Source: Chondrus crispus
Lineage: Eukaryota; Rhodophyta; Florideophyceae; Gigartinales; Gigartinaceae
Assembly (NCBI RefSeq): GCF_000350225.1
Contig: NW_005178735.1
Span: forward strand, 215,379-279,378
Length of the DNA: 64,000 bases
Direction of reading: 5' to 3'
Shown here: one piece after another, positions 38,249 to 50,575 of the stretch
Layout of the letters: each line of letters begins with the position of its first letter
How positions within the stretch are numbered: the first letter of the stretch is position 1
The notes under the pieces: generated by a model
What the model saw: the letters and a program-made list of their open reading frames with translations, nothing else
Databases searched by the model: none
Told to the model about the DNA's origin: nothing
Position numbers and translations under genes: made by a program

Positions 38249-39883
38249 ATGGCTCCCTCAATGCGACATCAAACGAAAGCCCGAAAATGTGGAAGAGAAA
38301 TCAATCTCTCGAGGCTTGAAGCGAAAAAGAAATTAATTCACCTCCTCAAAACCACCAAGCTTTCTCTGCGCCAAATTGCGAAATCGACTGGGCTATCCAA
38401 GACGCTGGTCGGTAACCTCAAAGAACTGCTCTGAAACGATGAATCGGATGAAATTGAACGACAATGCCGCAAGGTCGAGGCAACAAAAAAGGGAGCAAAG
38501 ACTGTACTTTTTCAAGATGAGGAAAAAATGATTGTTCAACGCCTCATATATGCAGCTAAGCGGGGTTTTGCTGTAGACGTTGCAGGAATCAAACGAATAA
38601 TGGCAGAAGTCGCTGCGGATGGACGAAAAGGATGGAAGAATTGTGTGCCTTCGGACGACGCTGTTCGTGCTTTTCGAGCAAGGCATCGTGAAATCACGAT
38701 TCGAAATTATGAGCGTAAAGACAACGCAAAGCTAAAGGGAGAGTCTTACTCGCATGTGCAGCGATACTTCGAAGTGCTACAAAATATTGAGTCAAAACAT
38801 CTAGGCATTCTTGACGACGGTGATTGCATCTGGAATGTTGACGAGACAGCAGTTCAATCAACTTTTGGAAAAAAGGGAAAGGTTTTTGGTCCTTCAAACA
38901 GCCATCATGGTGGCTTCGTCGCTTCAGCCAAAACAGCTGGCGCTGGCAAGCATATTACTTGTGTAGTCGCAGTGTCTGCGTCTGGGCGTAAAGCACCTCC
39001 CTTTTTCATTGTAGCCGGGAAGCAAGTTATGCCGAACTGGGTCGAGCCTCTTCCCAATATATACAGAAAGAGCGGAAATGTGTGTCGTAAGTTTGAGCAA
39101 AAGAATTGGTTTCCAAGCGATGGCGTCATCAAGTGTACAGAAAAAGGTTCAATGGAGATGTCCGTAATGCCTGCTTTTGTGAAGCATCTGAATGCTTTCG
39201 TTCGCTCTTTTCTGTCACAGGATGTGACATATTTGCTTTCTCTTGACGGCTACGGATCTCGCAATGGAGTAGAATGGCTCGAAATCTGTGCTGCAAAAAG
39301 GTGTGAGGTGGTGGTATCACCAGCAAACACTTCACACTTTTTGCAACCATGTGATCAGTTTGTGAACAAAACGTTCAAGACAAAGATGCGAGCAATAAGG
39401 GGCGAGTTCGCCAAGTCTTTTATTTTGGATACTCGCAGCGTGAGGTTCAATCTTATTTGTGGTTTTCACGCTTATAATTCAATAACAGTTACGGATGCAC
39501 GTGCATCATTCGCCAAAGCAGGTCTCTTTCCTTTCCGTGCAGATTTTGCTACCCAATTTAATGAGGACAGTGCGAAATCTTCTCTGTCCACAACGAGACG
39601 AGTAACTGATGCAAAAACAGTAGCAGCACTACAAAGGGTCATACTGTCCAATTCGTACGGGCACGCTCGTAAACTGCAAGAAGTAGATATTATTATAAGA
39701 GAAGCGGAGACAGTTCAAAACATACTTTTGAGATGTGCCACGCCAACGTTGGTATTGTCTGCTGTAGGCTACAACTGGAGAAAAAACTTCGCTCTCGATT
39801 GCGGCGCTCCAGCGCAGTGGCTAACAATGGAAAGAATCTTTGCAAAGGAGGAGGGATCAAGAAGCCCAAAAACTGGCCATTGA
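38249..39883 (+). pseudogene. pogo-like transposase, disrupted
   Basis: Begins at ATG 38249 (MAPSMRHQTKARKCGR) with a helix-turn-helix of the psq/CENP-B type (LSLRQIAKSTGLSKTLVGNL). An in-frame TGA at 38432-38434 interrupts it; the frame then resumes. The open frame from Met 38528 carries a DDE catalytic core with Asp at residues ~105 (WNVDETAV), ~240 (LLSLDGYGSRNG) and ~276 (FLQPCDQFVNKTFK), all intact. The Lys/Ala-rich tail expected at the C-terminus is present but in another frame (39840-40181) and is then cut by the LTR insertion at 40172. One nonsense change, one frame change and one insertion make it inactive. Intact catalytic residues suggest fairly recent decay. Confidence 0.85.
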
Positions 39884-40171
39884 ACAGGAAAAGTTTTGTC
39901 AAAAAACGGCGGCGTCCGTGGCTAAGTATCGGAGGAAGGAGGCAGCTGAGGCTGAGAAGCGCAAGAAAGAACTTGCCCGTGCTAAGCGTAAGCAAGAACA
40001 AGCGGATGAGCTTGCTCGTAAAGCTGAAGCTTGCATGCAGAAAGCGAATCAAAGGGCGATAGCGAAGGCAAAAAAGGCCGCAAACACCCAACAAAGATTG
40101 GGCGTGAAGCGAAAGGGCGTTTCAAAGAGGCAGCGGGGATCATTCTCGCGGAAAGTGGCTATGGAGATAGT

Positions 40172-40842
40172 TGTGGGATAACTCCTCTCCGCCCTGGGTT
40201 GGGTGAGAGGCGGAGGCTTTAGCGAGGGAGCACGCGGCGCGGACGCCATGCGCCAATTGAACCGATCGGACGAGCTCGCGAAAAGGGAGTGGCTCACTGG
40301 CCGGTTACGCGCAGTCGCCCCGTGGTGCGTGAACGGGAGCGACCGGTAACGGGTTAGAAGCCAGCGCGCGCGACAGACAACCGAAAACGGACGTACGTAG
40401 GCGCAAAAGGGACGGGGGCGAGCTTGCCCCCGTTTACTGGTGGGGACGGGTGCCAGGTCTTAACCCCGCAGAGGGACGCCTCGGACACCGGGCCCAGTAC
40501 AGTAGTACAGTACCTGCCGCCTAGTGCGTGCCGGGTACTGTACACAATTAAAAAACTAGGGCCATAACTGCTACTACTGCACGGACGCTGCTACTACACG
40601 TGTGCACTACTGTACACGCGTGTTGCTTACAGACTACCGCACGGACGACACGTGTGCTAACGCGCACACGTAACACGCGTAGACTACCGCTCGGACGACA
40701 CGTGCACTACTGTACACGTACGCCAGATTACGACCGCTCGGCATGCGCGCGCGCTCGCTACACGTGGGCACAGCCGCCCACGTTTATACCGTATACGGCC
40801 GTCCGATGACCTCCGCGCGCTCACGCCGGTCATTATACTACA
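40172..40842 (-). repeat. 3' LTR of the chromovirus
   Basis: 671 bp with TGT...ACA ends (sense strand TGTAGTATAATG ... GGGATAACTC family ends). The region at 40,590-40,790 repeats CACGTG/ACACGTGT and ACGCGT words within ~55-bp units (ACTACCGC-CGGACGACACGTG). Because the element is on the minus strand, its inner edge faces the antisense ORF that starts 92 bp away. Confidence 0.93.
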
Positions 40843-40933
40843 GACCTCTCCCCTTAGCTTTCGCTACGTCCCCGTAGCGACCCTCTACTCGAGCGCGCGG
40901 GTCCGTTCCGGAGGTTTCCTTCTATCGCGCACG

Positions 40934-43189
40934 ATGCGGGAACAGAAGCCCCTCCGTGTGGACGATCATGCCCCCTGGCTCGTCAGCGAGCTGGCGGTAT
41001 ATAACGCCGCGAGTTCATCCGATTCGGAGAGCGCGTCTTCTGATTTTCCCCACGCGATCCACACTGACCCCCCAATTCTTCCCCAACACTCCCCTGCGAA
41101 CTCTGAAACCTCCTCCGACAGCGACGACGACATCCCCCTACAGCGGCTCTTCAACCAACCGATGGACGGTCATCGCGACACTCCGGCTGTGCGCGCGTAC
41201 AGGCAGCCGTTAAGCCCGCCTCGGGCTCCGGCAGCGACGCCGGTCGGTCCCACCTTCCAACCGCGGCGACGCCTTCGCGACGGCCTGCAACCGTCCACTG
41301 GAGTGGCGGGGCCCGCGCAAGCGCCAATTGATTCGCCCGTACCGGTCGCTTCGCCACCGCTGGGCGCCCAAGCAACACAGTCCTCGCCGCTGCCCCTTGC
41401 GGGCGTGGCTCCAAGAATGGTCGAGGCGGACTCGGGGCTCCCCGTGGAGCTGCCGCCGCCTCCCATGTCGCCGCTGCCCGCTGCTGGTACGGCGCTCACA
41501 ATGGCTGCTTCCGAGGCGCCGTACGCAACGCCGGCGCCGTCGAGTAGCGTAGCGCTTGCGCCGGCCGGACGGGGAGCGACAACGTCGCTGGGGCGGGTAT
41601 TCACCGCCCCGAGTACCCCGGGCTGGCTGCGCAGCGGCGTTGGTTCCGTACGGTCGCTGTGGCCCGGGTCCTCGATGGACCACCGCCGCCGGCGCGCACG
41701 CCGACGCGCTGCGGGCCGCAAGCCTCCGCTTACGGTCGAGGAGTACGTTCAGCGGAACTTGCTGGACGCGGCGAGGTTCGCGGCCATTCCGATGGTGCGC
41801 GCGATCAAGACTCCGTCCGGACGCGGTGCCGTGGCGCAAGAGAACCGCGCCGGCGCGTGGAAGGCGCGGTGGCGTCACGCTCCGTGTCGGACGCCGGCCG
41901 CGGCGGGCAGTGACTTGCTCTACGTCCGCTGCCAGGGCGAGGAAAAGTACCACATCTCGCTGCTGAACCTCTTTGGTCGGTATCGCCGCTACGAGGGCCT
42001 CGCGCCCGACGTCCGCTTGGTGGCCTTTCCGCGGCCTTTCGACAGCTGGTACAGCGTTGCGAACCGAGCGCGGTGGGGTGAGGACGCAGCGCGCGAGAGT
42101 CGGCTGCGCTGGCGCCGGGTGGACGATTTCTTCCACATGTGGCACAGCACCGAGTTTTTCTCGGTGCCCAGCGCCGCGCGGCGTGGCCTGTACCCCGCGC
42201 TCCCGCCGAACTGGTCGACGTTCGAGGCGCCGGAGTACCTGTGCGTACCGACGCCGAGCGTCATGGCGTACGTGGCGGCGCATTGGTTGCCGCTCGGCCG
42301 ATCGGAATCCGCGGAAACGGAGCGAACGCGCGTCTTGGTGCACGCGATCATGCTTTCCGAATGGGCGGTCTTGGCCTTCCTGTGCTTCTTGCACGCTGCT
42401 CGCGAGGGACTGCCGTTCCTCACGAAGTGTCCCGACCCGCGGCTGATCGCGCGGAGCGAGGAACCGTTCGGTGAGCGCGGCCTGCTCTTCCGCCTCTCGG
42501 CGTGGCTCATCGATTTAATCCGCTCGGTCGGTATCGCGGAGATCCACGAGGGTACGGCGTTTGACGCGGCGTACGCGACGCAGCTGTTGGCCTTCATCGA
42601 GGGTATGGATTGGAGCGGCCGGCCGGACTTCGCGTGGTTCAGCTGGAACCAGCGGTGTACCCTACCGATGCCCGCCGGAGCCGAGGCAGAGACCGGTGCC
42701 GATGGTGGCAGCGCGGCCCCCGGTCCAGCAGACGCGACCGTCGCGGTCGACGTGGACGGCGCAGTCGACACGGTCGACGCGGGTGACACGGGCGGCTTGC
42801 TTGCTGATGCCGATGTCGCGCCGCCGCGCGATGCGGGAACCGGTGCGGTGAAGAGCGTCGTCGAGACCGCGGTACCGGCCGGCGGCGGATCCGCTCGCGT
42901 GGCCTCGATCCAAAGCGACTCACCGAAGGGGTTAAGAGAACCCCCCGGTGTCGTGGGAATTTCGGCCCCCACCTCAAGCCCCCCACACATCAGCGTGGTG
43001 ACCGGTATCGAAGGCGATCATCGCCCCGTTCCGATGCCGCCTCCTCCCGCTCCGCAACCGTCCGACCGGTCTTCCCCGGAGCACCTTCGTGAGGAGCCCG
43101 CGTTCACTGCCCTGCAGTACGCTTGCTCCTTCGAGGGGGCAACAGTTCCTTCGTTGGTTGAGCAGGCGCTGCTGCAGGCGCGCGAGTAG
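40934..43189 (+). CDS. Antisense ORF of the chromovirus, unknown product
   Basis: A 751-codon ATG-initiated frame on the strand opposite gag-pol, lying between the end of pol and the 3' LTR. It starts 92 bp from that LTR. The N-terminal ~230 residues are Ser/Pro/Asp-rich and disordered. Residues ~235-260 are Arg-rich (DHRRRRARRRAAGRKPP). A folded-looking middle part (~265-580) contains DLLYVRCQGEEKYHISLLNLFGRYRRY, FDSWYSVANRARWGEDA, DDFFHMWHSTEFF and WAVLAFLCFLHAAREGLPF. The C-terminus is low-complexity. No known domain is recognised. Such accessory antisense ORFs occur in some plant gypsy elements. As part of an old element it is treated as a fossil. Confidence 0.6.
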   Translation: MREQKPLRVDDHAPWLVSELAVYNAASSSDSESASSDFPHAIHTDPPILPQHSPANSETSSDSDDDIPLQRLFNQPMDGHRDTPAVRAYRQPLSPPRAPAATPVGPTFQPRRRLRDGLQPSTGVAGPAQAPIDSPVPVASPPLGAQATQSSPLPLAGVAPRMVEADSGLPVELPPPPMSPLPAAGTALTMAASEAPYATPAPSSSVALAPAGRGATTSLGRVFTAPSTPGWLRSGVGSVRSLWPGSSMDHRRRRARRRAAGRKPPLTVEEYVQRNLLDAARFAAIPMVRAIKTPSGRGAVAQENRAGAWKARWRHAPCRTPAAAGSDLLYVRCQGEEKYHISLLNLFGRYRRYEGLAPDVRLVAFPRPFDSWYSVANRARWGEDAARESRLRWRRVDDFFHMWHSTEFFSVPSAARRGLYPALPPNWSTFEAPEYLCVPTPSVMAYVAAHWLPLGRSESAETERTRVLVHAIMLSEWAVLAFLCFLHAAREGLPFLTKCPDPRLIARSEEPFGERGLLFRLSAWLIDLIRSVGIAEIHEGTAFDAAYATQLLAFIEGMDWSGRPDFAWFSWNQRCTLPMPAGAEAETGADGGSAAPGPADATVAVDVDGAVDTVDAGDTGGLLADADVAPPRDAGTGAVKSVVETAVPAGGGSARVASIQSDSPKGLREPPGVVGISAPTSSPPHISVVTGIEGDHRPVPMPPPPAPQPSDRSSPEHLREEPAFTALQYACSFEGATVPSLVEQALLQARE

Positions 43190-43602
43190 ATGCACCAAGC
43201 CAAGCAGCTGGAGACGACCGTCGCGGCGCTCCGAGAGGCCTCCACCGCAGCGGAGCGTGAGCGCGTCGAGCATCACGAGAAGCTCCGCGGCGTGCAGGAC
43301 ATCCTCGCGGTCGTCAGCCAACGTCTCGCGGCGCCGCCGATGCCTGCCGCTACGGTCGGGGCCTCGCGCCCCGCGCCCGAAGATGCCGCGGCGGCTCCGC
43401 CGGCTAAGCGCACGCGTCGTTCTTGAGCCCCGTCCCGTTTGTCGCCCCCTTCTGCGTAGCCCATTAGGGGCTTCGCCCACAGTAAACAGAGCCGATTAGC
43501 GGTGTTCCTTGCCTTTTTCTTTTGGCGCGTGCGGGCGGCAGTGCACGACGCGCGCGAGCGAGGTCGTCCTGACGGTTCGGCCATGTGAGGCGGGAAGAAG
43601 CG

Positions 43603-46600
43603 CTACGCGAGCGCGCTTGTCCGTCCTTGGCGCGTACGCCAATATCGGTCGATGAAAGGTTGCGGGAGCCCCTCGGAGGGCTCGTACGTATCGTCGGAAG
43701 CGGCGTACCTGTACCAGCGAACCTTGTACTCGATGCCGCCGCGGGTCGTACGGTGTCCGACGATGCGATCAACGACGTATTCCGCGCGGGGCGTTGTGGT
43801 TTGTGCGTCCGATGCGGATGGAATGGCCGAGGTGACAGTGTCCCCCGGCCTGCGTGGCATTTTTGTGACGCGGTCGATGCTCACGCGGTTCTCCACACCG
43901 TCCTGCTTGATGAGGACCGTGGTGTCCGTAGCGAAGCGCACGCGAAACGGCCCCTCTGTCCTTGGTAGAAGTTTGACAGAGAGCTCGTCCGTTCCGGTCG
44001 TACCTTGCACACGCGTGCGTCGCTCGACGCTTGTCGACGGGCGGGGCGGGCGATCAACGTAGACAAAATCGCCCGCCACAACGACCGGACGGAAGCAGAC
44101 CTTCTTGTCAAAATCGTCCTTGTACCGCTTTTGCGATGCGGATAATTTCGTCCGAGCGCGGTCGAGAGCGTCGCGAAGCTTGCGCAGCGTGGCGCGCTTG
44201 TACTGCACCGGGGTCCGCTGGTCCTCTCGATGGGTTCCCGCGTCCTGCGGCACAGTACCGGGGAGGATTAAACCGGACGGTGGCCGCGATAACACCAGGT
44301 CGAACGGAGTCGTCTCCATCGACCGGTGGACCTGCGTATCGTACGCGAAGGTCAGCGGCTGCACGTAGTCGTCCCAATCGCGCTAGTGCTCCTCCACGTA
44401 GTGCCCGAGGCGTTGCACCAGCGTGCGATTGAACCGTTCGGTCTGCCCATTCGACTGGGGGTGGTAGGCTGTCGTGAGATAATGCCACACCCCCAGGAGG
44501 GCGCATACCGCGTCGAAGAATTTCGCAGCGAACTGGGGGCCATTGTCGGTTAGTACGTAGCGCGGTGCTCCGTAAACGTAGACCCAGTTGTCTAAAAACG
44601 CGTTTGCGACGACCGAAGCGGTTGTGGTCCGGAGCGGGATACTGCGCGTTAGCTTGGAGAACCGGTCGGTAATTACCAACACGTGTTGGTTTCCGTGCGC
44701 GGTCTTGGGCAGGGCCCCCAGGAGGTCCATCGCGACAAACTCCAAGGGGCCCGCCGCGGGGAACAGCTTGAGATCCTTTTGGTTCCTGACAAGCGTCCCG
44801 CGGGTCGCAGCACACGAGGTGCAATTCCGTACGGTCGAAAACGCGTCGCTGGCCATGTGTGGCCAGTAGTACTCCCCGCGAAGGGTGTAGTACATACGCG
44901 TCGCTCCCGGGTGACCTGCCAACCTCGGATGGTGTGCCAGGTACAGTACCCGGGGGCGCAACCGAGCCGGTACCACGCGCTGCAGGGTTCCGTCCAGCGG
45001 GGACGTCCTCACGAGAAATCCGTAACGGTCGATGTCGAACTTCGAGTTCGGCGTCCCGACGGTTTCCGCGGCGAAGCGACAAAAGGCGTCCTCAGCTTGT
45101 TCGCGTAGAAATTCCTCAACCAAGATGGACGCAGCGTTGCATTCCTCGGGAGTTATCGCGAGCGCGTGACAACCGTCCGGACGGTCTTGCGGCGGGTCCC
45201 AGTGCACATTGTCCAAGAGGGCCTCGCTGCCCTCACCGTACTGGACCGCGAAGCACGGGACCTCATCATCGACCGGTTCGGTGTCTCCTCCATCGGTACG
45301 TAAGCGCGATATGCCGTCCGCGAGTTGGTGCTTGACGCCTGGGCGGTACTGTACCTCGTAGTCGTACTCCGCCAAGCGCAGGCGCCAGCGAGCGAGCCGA
45401 CCGGAACTGTCCGCTAAATTGAGGACCCAGCGTAGGGCCTCTTTCCAGCACACAGGTTGAACGCGCTTCCGTATAGGTACGGCCGTAGGGTGAGGATGCT
45501 CCACACTACGGCCAAGCATTCCTTTTCCGTAGTCGTATAATTGCGCTCCGCGTCGGTCAACGCACGGCTCCAATATCCGATCGGTCGAGTACCTCCATCG
45601 GGTTGCTCCTGTAGAAGGGCGCAACCCACTTGGTGTCCGCACGCGTCGGTGTCCAGCGTATATTTCCGTCCGTAGTGGGGCAGCGCGAGGATTGGCGGCG
45701 ACACGAGGCGCCGCTTCAATTCCGCAAACGCCGCGTATTCCGTATCGGTTAATATCTCGAACTTGTAGGGCTGATTCTTGCCGGTCTTCTTGTTCAGCGG
45801 CGCGGCGATCCTCGCCAATCCTTGCACAAACCGTCGGTACACGTTGCACATCCCGAGAAAGGATCGCAGTTCCGTTTGTTTCGTAGGCGCGCGCGCGCGC
45901 TCGATCGCGATGACGTTGCGTCGCTCCACCTCCAACCGTCCCGGACGAATGACGTGCCCGAGATAGGTTACCGAGGTGTCGAAAAACGCGCACGTTGCCA
46001 ATTTTAGCGACACACCCGCGGTATGCAGAAGCCGTAGTACCTCGTGCACGTGTGCCATATGTTCCGTAACGGTTCGCGAGTAGACGATGACGTCATCGAG
46101 GTAGACCAGCGCGGTCTCCCATTTCACGCGGGACAGGATGATGTCGACCGCTCGTTGAAATGTCGCGGGCGCGTTTTTGAGACCAAACAGCATGCGTAGG
46201 AAGCGGTAGAGGCCCGAATGCGACGCGAACGTAGTTTTGTCGCGGTCCTCCTCGGCGATCTCCACCTGCCAATACCCACTATTACAGTCTAGCTTGGTAA
46301 AGACAGTGGCATCGCCTAGCGAGTCGATACATTCGTCCATGCGCGGTAGTGGGTAGGAGTCGCGAACCGTAACGGCGTTTAGCTTGCGATAGTCCACGCA
46401 GAACCGCATGGTCTCGTCCTTTTTAGGGACGAAGACCACGGGGCTCGCCCACTCGGCCAATGTCGGTTCGATGACTCCCGCGCGCAGCATGCGGTCGATT
46501 TCCTTCTTCTCCTTCTCGCGCGCGATGGGTCCGGCTCGGTAGGGTGCTTGGTAGATCGGCTTCGCACCGGGCTTCAGCTCGATGCGATGCTTCGTAGCAT

Positions 46601-48047
46601 CGATCTTACCCAAGTGGCCGGACCACATGTCCTTGAACTCGGACAGCATGTCCATAATTTCCGACCGGACGGTACTGTCTTCTGCACCGATATGGACGTC
46701 TTCTTCCCACAAGCGGGTCTTCTCTGCGTCCGTATCGGTCTGCTCATCCGCGTTAGCGGGATTTCCACTGTGGGCGTCGTCCGTTTCCGGTTCTTCGCGT
46801 CGCGCGCCTCCTCCCGTAGCGGTGGTGGATTTAATTCTGCCATCGTCCGTAACGGGTCCTTCTCGTCGCGCACATTCCCCCGCGGGTGAGGAATTAATCC
46901 TGCCTTCGTCCGTAACTGGTTGTTCGCGTCGCGCCTGTTCCTCCGTAGCGGTCGAGGAATTATTTTTGTTCCCTCCCCCTTCCTTAGCGTCGGCCTCTCC
47001 GGGGACCGGCACGCCAAGTGTCAGGATGTGTGTGGGGGATGGCAACGCGAGGCCAACAACGGTATGCTTGGGGACGTGGGCCGCGCGGCTTCCAAAGTTG
47101 CTAACAAGCACCGTAAACGGCTCGCCCGGGAAGAGGTCCATGACCCCCTGGGCCATCAGGCATAAATTCTTATGCGCCGTTTTGGGGTGGTTTTGCAGGA
47201 AGCAAAGCCCCCCAACCGGTGTTGCGACGCGTACCATCGCTTGGGTCATCGGGGGTATCGTGACCCCCTTGACCACGCGAATTTTCCGTGACAGTACGTT
47301 CGTCGGGAACTGCGCGCGCTTCCGGTCGGCCGAATTTTCCTCCTGCGGGAGCTGCTGTGACGGTCCCCTCGAGGCCATCTTGCGGTCGTGCCTCGAGGGT
47401 GTGACTCCCGTCAGCGCTACGGACGGCGCATGATGGAACAGCACCTTCCTCTGCGGTAGCAGGATCGCCTTCACGTGGCGATCCAGGAACGTGGTTCCGA
47501 GGATACAGTCCACCGCGAGGTTGGTGACGACCAAGAACGGTACGCGCACGACGAACTCACCAATCCGGATGTACAGCTTGAGCTCGCCGAGGGCCTTCAT
47601 CGACCTATTCGAAGCGTCGATGAGCGGCGGGCTCCGCGCGGACTGGATGGCAGCGCGCCACGGTTCTGCCACACAGCGTAGGTGGATTAGATTCGGGCCG
47701 GCGCCCGAATCTAGAACCGGCGTGATGGCGCCCATCATCGCGCGTCGTTGTCCGACCTTTGCGGTGACCTTGTAATTTTGCTTCTTGAAGAAGCAAATTG
47801 CCGCTTCGTCCGTTCGGCTCTGCGATTGCGTGCGTACCGAAGCAGTCGACGGGGTGCCTTGTTTATTGAGGCTTGGCACGGGGAGGATTGTCGACGCCTC
47901 TACGCGTCCTCCCCGGCTTCCCCCGTCAGCCCAAGGTCCTCGGGCCCCTCTTCCGTCAGCGATAACGCGGGTTCTTCCGATTGGACGGTCTCGCGCGGCT
48001 CGACCACGTTGATGCCCGTGGGAGCCTGCGCACGCGAATTTCGCCAC
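43603..48047 (-). pseudogene. pol region of the chromovirus (PR-RT-RH-IN-chromodomain), broken
   Basis: In element order: aspartic protease (PVLDSGAGPNLI), reverse transcriptase (CVDYRKLNAVTV, KLDCNSGYWQVEI, LVYLDDVIVYS), RNase H (KYTLDTDACGHQVGCALL), integrase zinc region (HHPRLAGHPG...CTSCAATRG), integrase core (FVAMDLLG, VLTDNGPQF, YHPQSNGQTERFN), and a C-terminal chromodomain (AEYVVDRIVGHR...EYKVRWYRY...DDTYEPSEGLP). The chromodomain places it among chromoviruses. Several breaks are present overall; the order and motifs are otherwise canonical. Confidence 0.92.
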
Positions 48048-48345
48048 GCGGTCGGCGGTTGACGCTCGAACGGCGAACCCGGGCGGAGACCTTGACGGAT
48101 CCGAAGCTTTTGATAATTGGCCTCGCGTGCCTGCAAAAGCTTCGAACGCAGCGCGCTATCCGCCACCACATAACATTGCTCCTGTCGGTGGGTCAGGTCC
48201 AGACAGAACCGACACGGCGGGGTCCAGGTAATCCTTGGTTGAAGAACCGGACCCGCTGGTTCTGTACTGACCTTCCGTACGGATATGCGCGCGCGTCACC
48301 ATGTTGGGCGGGCGCCATCGGTGCGCCCGCCGGGGACGAGGCAGG

Positions 48346-50528
48346 TTACGGATGGTCGCTAGTCGGCGGCGAGCTAAGCGAGCTCGGCGTCGCCGACTGG
48401 TCCGTCACCGCCAGTATCTTCTCCGTTTCGGCTCCGCGCGCTGTCGGGAGTTCAAACAGGGACTCGACCGACAGAACGGGCTTTCTCCGCGCGTTGCGCG
48501 TAAACCTTCTCACTGAATCGGACTGTGCTTGAGGCGACGCGAGCGAGGTCGCCTGTCTTCGAGCCGAGCGGTGCGTCTCACCTATCGCTTGGGCGTAGCG
48601 TGCCACCGCTTGGTAGTCCACGCCCGGATGCGTCGCGAGATAGTTCCGCACCTGCGCGCACGTCGCTGGCAGAAGCCCCTCAACGAAAAGGGACTTCAAG
48701 CGCCTGTCCGAAAATACGGTTCCGCAGCGCAACGCCTTGTCCCACAACTAATTACTGTACACCTCCTCCGTCATATTAGAGCTCTGACGGAAGGAAGTGA
48801 CATCACCGACCGCTTCGGAAATAACTTCGTCAGTAGCGTACGTGCGTAATAAAAAGTTAACAACTTCCGCGTAGGTTTCGAGCACATCGCGCTGCTCCGC
48901 ATCGACCGCCATGGTGTTCCCGTGTAGCCTGGACTGGAGCAAGGCGTGAGCCTGCCCAGTCACATAGAACTGGAAACACCATACGGCCGCGCCTTCGCTG
49001 ACCCCATTGTGGTCGCAGGCCATCTTGAAGCGCGCGAGAAATCCTAGCACTGCGATTGGATCTTGACCACGGAATGTGTGGGTTTTCAGCTGGACGTCCA
49101 ACTTCTTCCGATATCGGTTAACTCGCCGCGCGGTACTCGCGTCGTAGCGCGCGCTGCGATTTTCCAGCCTATACGTGCGGTAGTCGACGGCCTTGGTGAA
49201 CAGGTCGTTCAGCGGTCTGATCACCGGCAACCGTTTCGGATCCCGCCTCGGGGCAGACCGGCGATCTCTGCCCCTGCGATGGCGATCTCCTTCTCCGCCG
49301 GGGCTACTGTAGCCCTCCGGATCGGAGTCTTCTCGCCGGAACCGACGTCGGTCGCGCGCATTGCGGCCTCTGCGGTCGCTTCTGCGCGATCCGTCCGACT
49401 CGGTGTCCTCGTCATCGGAGGGGTATCCACCTCCTCCGGCATAGCGGTATCGCGTATAGCGTCCTTCGCGGTTATCATCGGAGGGGTATCCACCCCCTCC
49501 GGCATCGCCTTATCGCGTATAGCGTCCTTCGCGGTTATCATCGGAGGGGTAACCGACCCCTCCGGCATCGCAGTATCGCGCGTAGCGTCCGTCGCGGTTC
49601 TTGCGCGTCGCCCTGTGGCGACGTCTTGTGTCTTCTTCCTCGGAGGGGTTTTCTGTACCCTCCGAGGTGTAGCCTTGAGCGCCGGGTGCGCTTCTTCTGC
49701 TCGACCGATACGGCTGTCGCTTTTCTGTCGCAAAGCGCCCCAGGCGGTTTTCTGTCCCGCGGGGGCCAGCCGTATCGGCGAGTACGGGGGGCCATTTTCT
49801 GTGGGCCCTCCTGTAGCACCATAAATTGGTGGGAGGTAAATGGTCTTACCCTCCGGGTGAGGGGCCATTGTACCGATCCGGGGTGCGGCGCCGATCGGTT
49901 CAGCGTGCGTTAGCGTAGGATCCGGAGCGGTTGAGTCGCGCTGCTCGCGTGCGTCGACTCCTGCTCCGGCGAAGGTCGTGGCCAGACGATTGGCCACGGC
50001 GGAGCTGATCGCTCCCTTTAGAGCCGTGCCGGACGGGGATTCTTCATCCACAGTGGTGAGCGCGGTCAGCACCTCGCATTGGACTTGAGCGGGTAGAAGT
50101 TCGTCCAAAAGCGGTGGTATCGCGCTGCGTACGTGCGCGTCCACGAACGCGGGCACCGTTCGGTCGAGGCATATGTGCGCTACCTGGGGGAGTTCCGTAG
50201 CGAGGAACTCCTCGACCCAGGCCTGGATGCGCGGCTGAATCGCGTCGACCATCCATTGGACGCGATTCTCAGTGCCTGCCGAAGCGGCCGGCGTAACATC
50301 CGATGCGGACGCTCGCCTGCCGCCCGATCGCGGTGGCGGTCGCAGCAGGGCTTCCGATTTCTCCACCCGGGGGCGCGGTGCGCCACTGCCACTGCTGGTG
50401 CTCAGACGCCCGGAGGCGGAGTCTTCCCCTTGATCCGGTCGGTTCATCGTCGAATACGCTTCGCCATCGACGCGGTGATTTCTCAACCTTTTCCGTCTGT
50501 ACGGTTCTGCGCCCGATCGAGCGACCAC
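48346..50528 (-). pseudogene. gag region of the chromovirus, broken
   Basis: Capsid-like core shown by TYRLENRSARYDA, HTFRGQDPIAVLGFLARFKMAC and ATDEVISEAVGDVTSF, with a long disordered N-terminal part. Within the N-terminal part an in-frame 63-bp repeat occurs about three times (starts near 49414, 49477 and 49540; DTPPMITAKDAIRDxAMPE). The gag core resembles that of the third element (61.2-62.9 kb), showing a shared lineage. Breaks are present. Confidence 0.8.
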
Positions 50529-50575
50529 GCGTGCGGCTCAACCTCGAGAGTTTTCCCCTCCACAAGAGTACCAAA

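Noticed and set aside
38432-38434. In-frame TGA of the pogo transposase as selenocysteine or read-through
   Set aside because: No conserved reason for a selenocysteine between the helix-turn-helix and catalytic core; the same gene also has a frame change, so plain decay is simpler.
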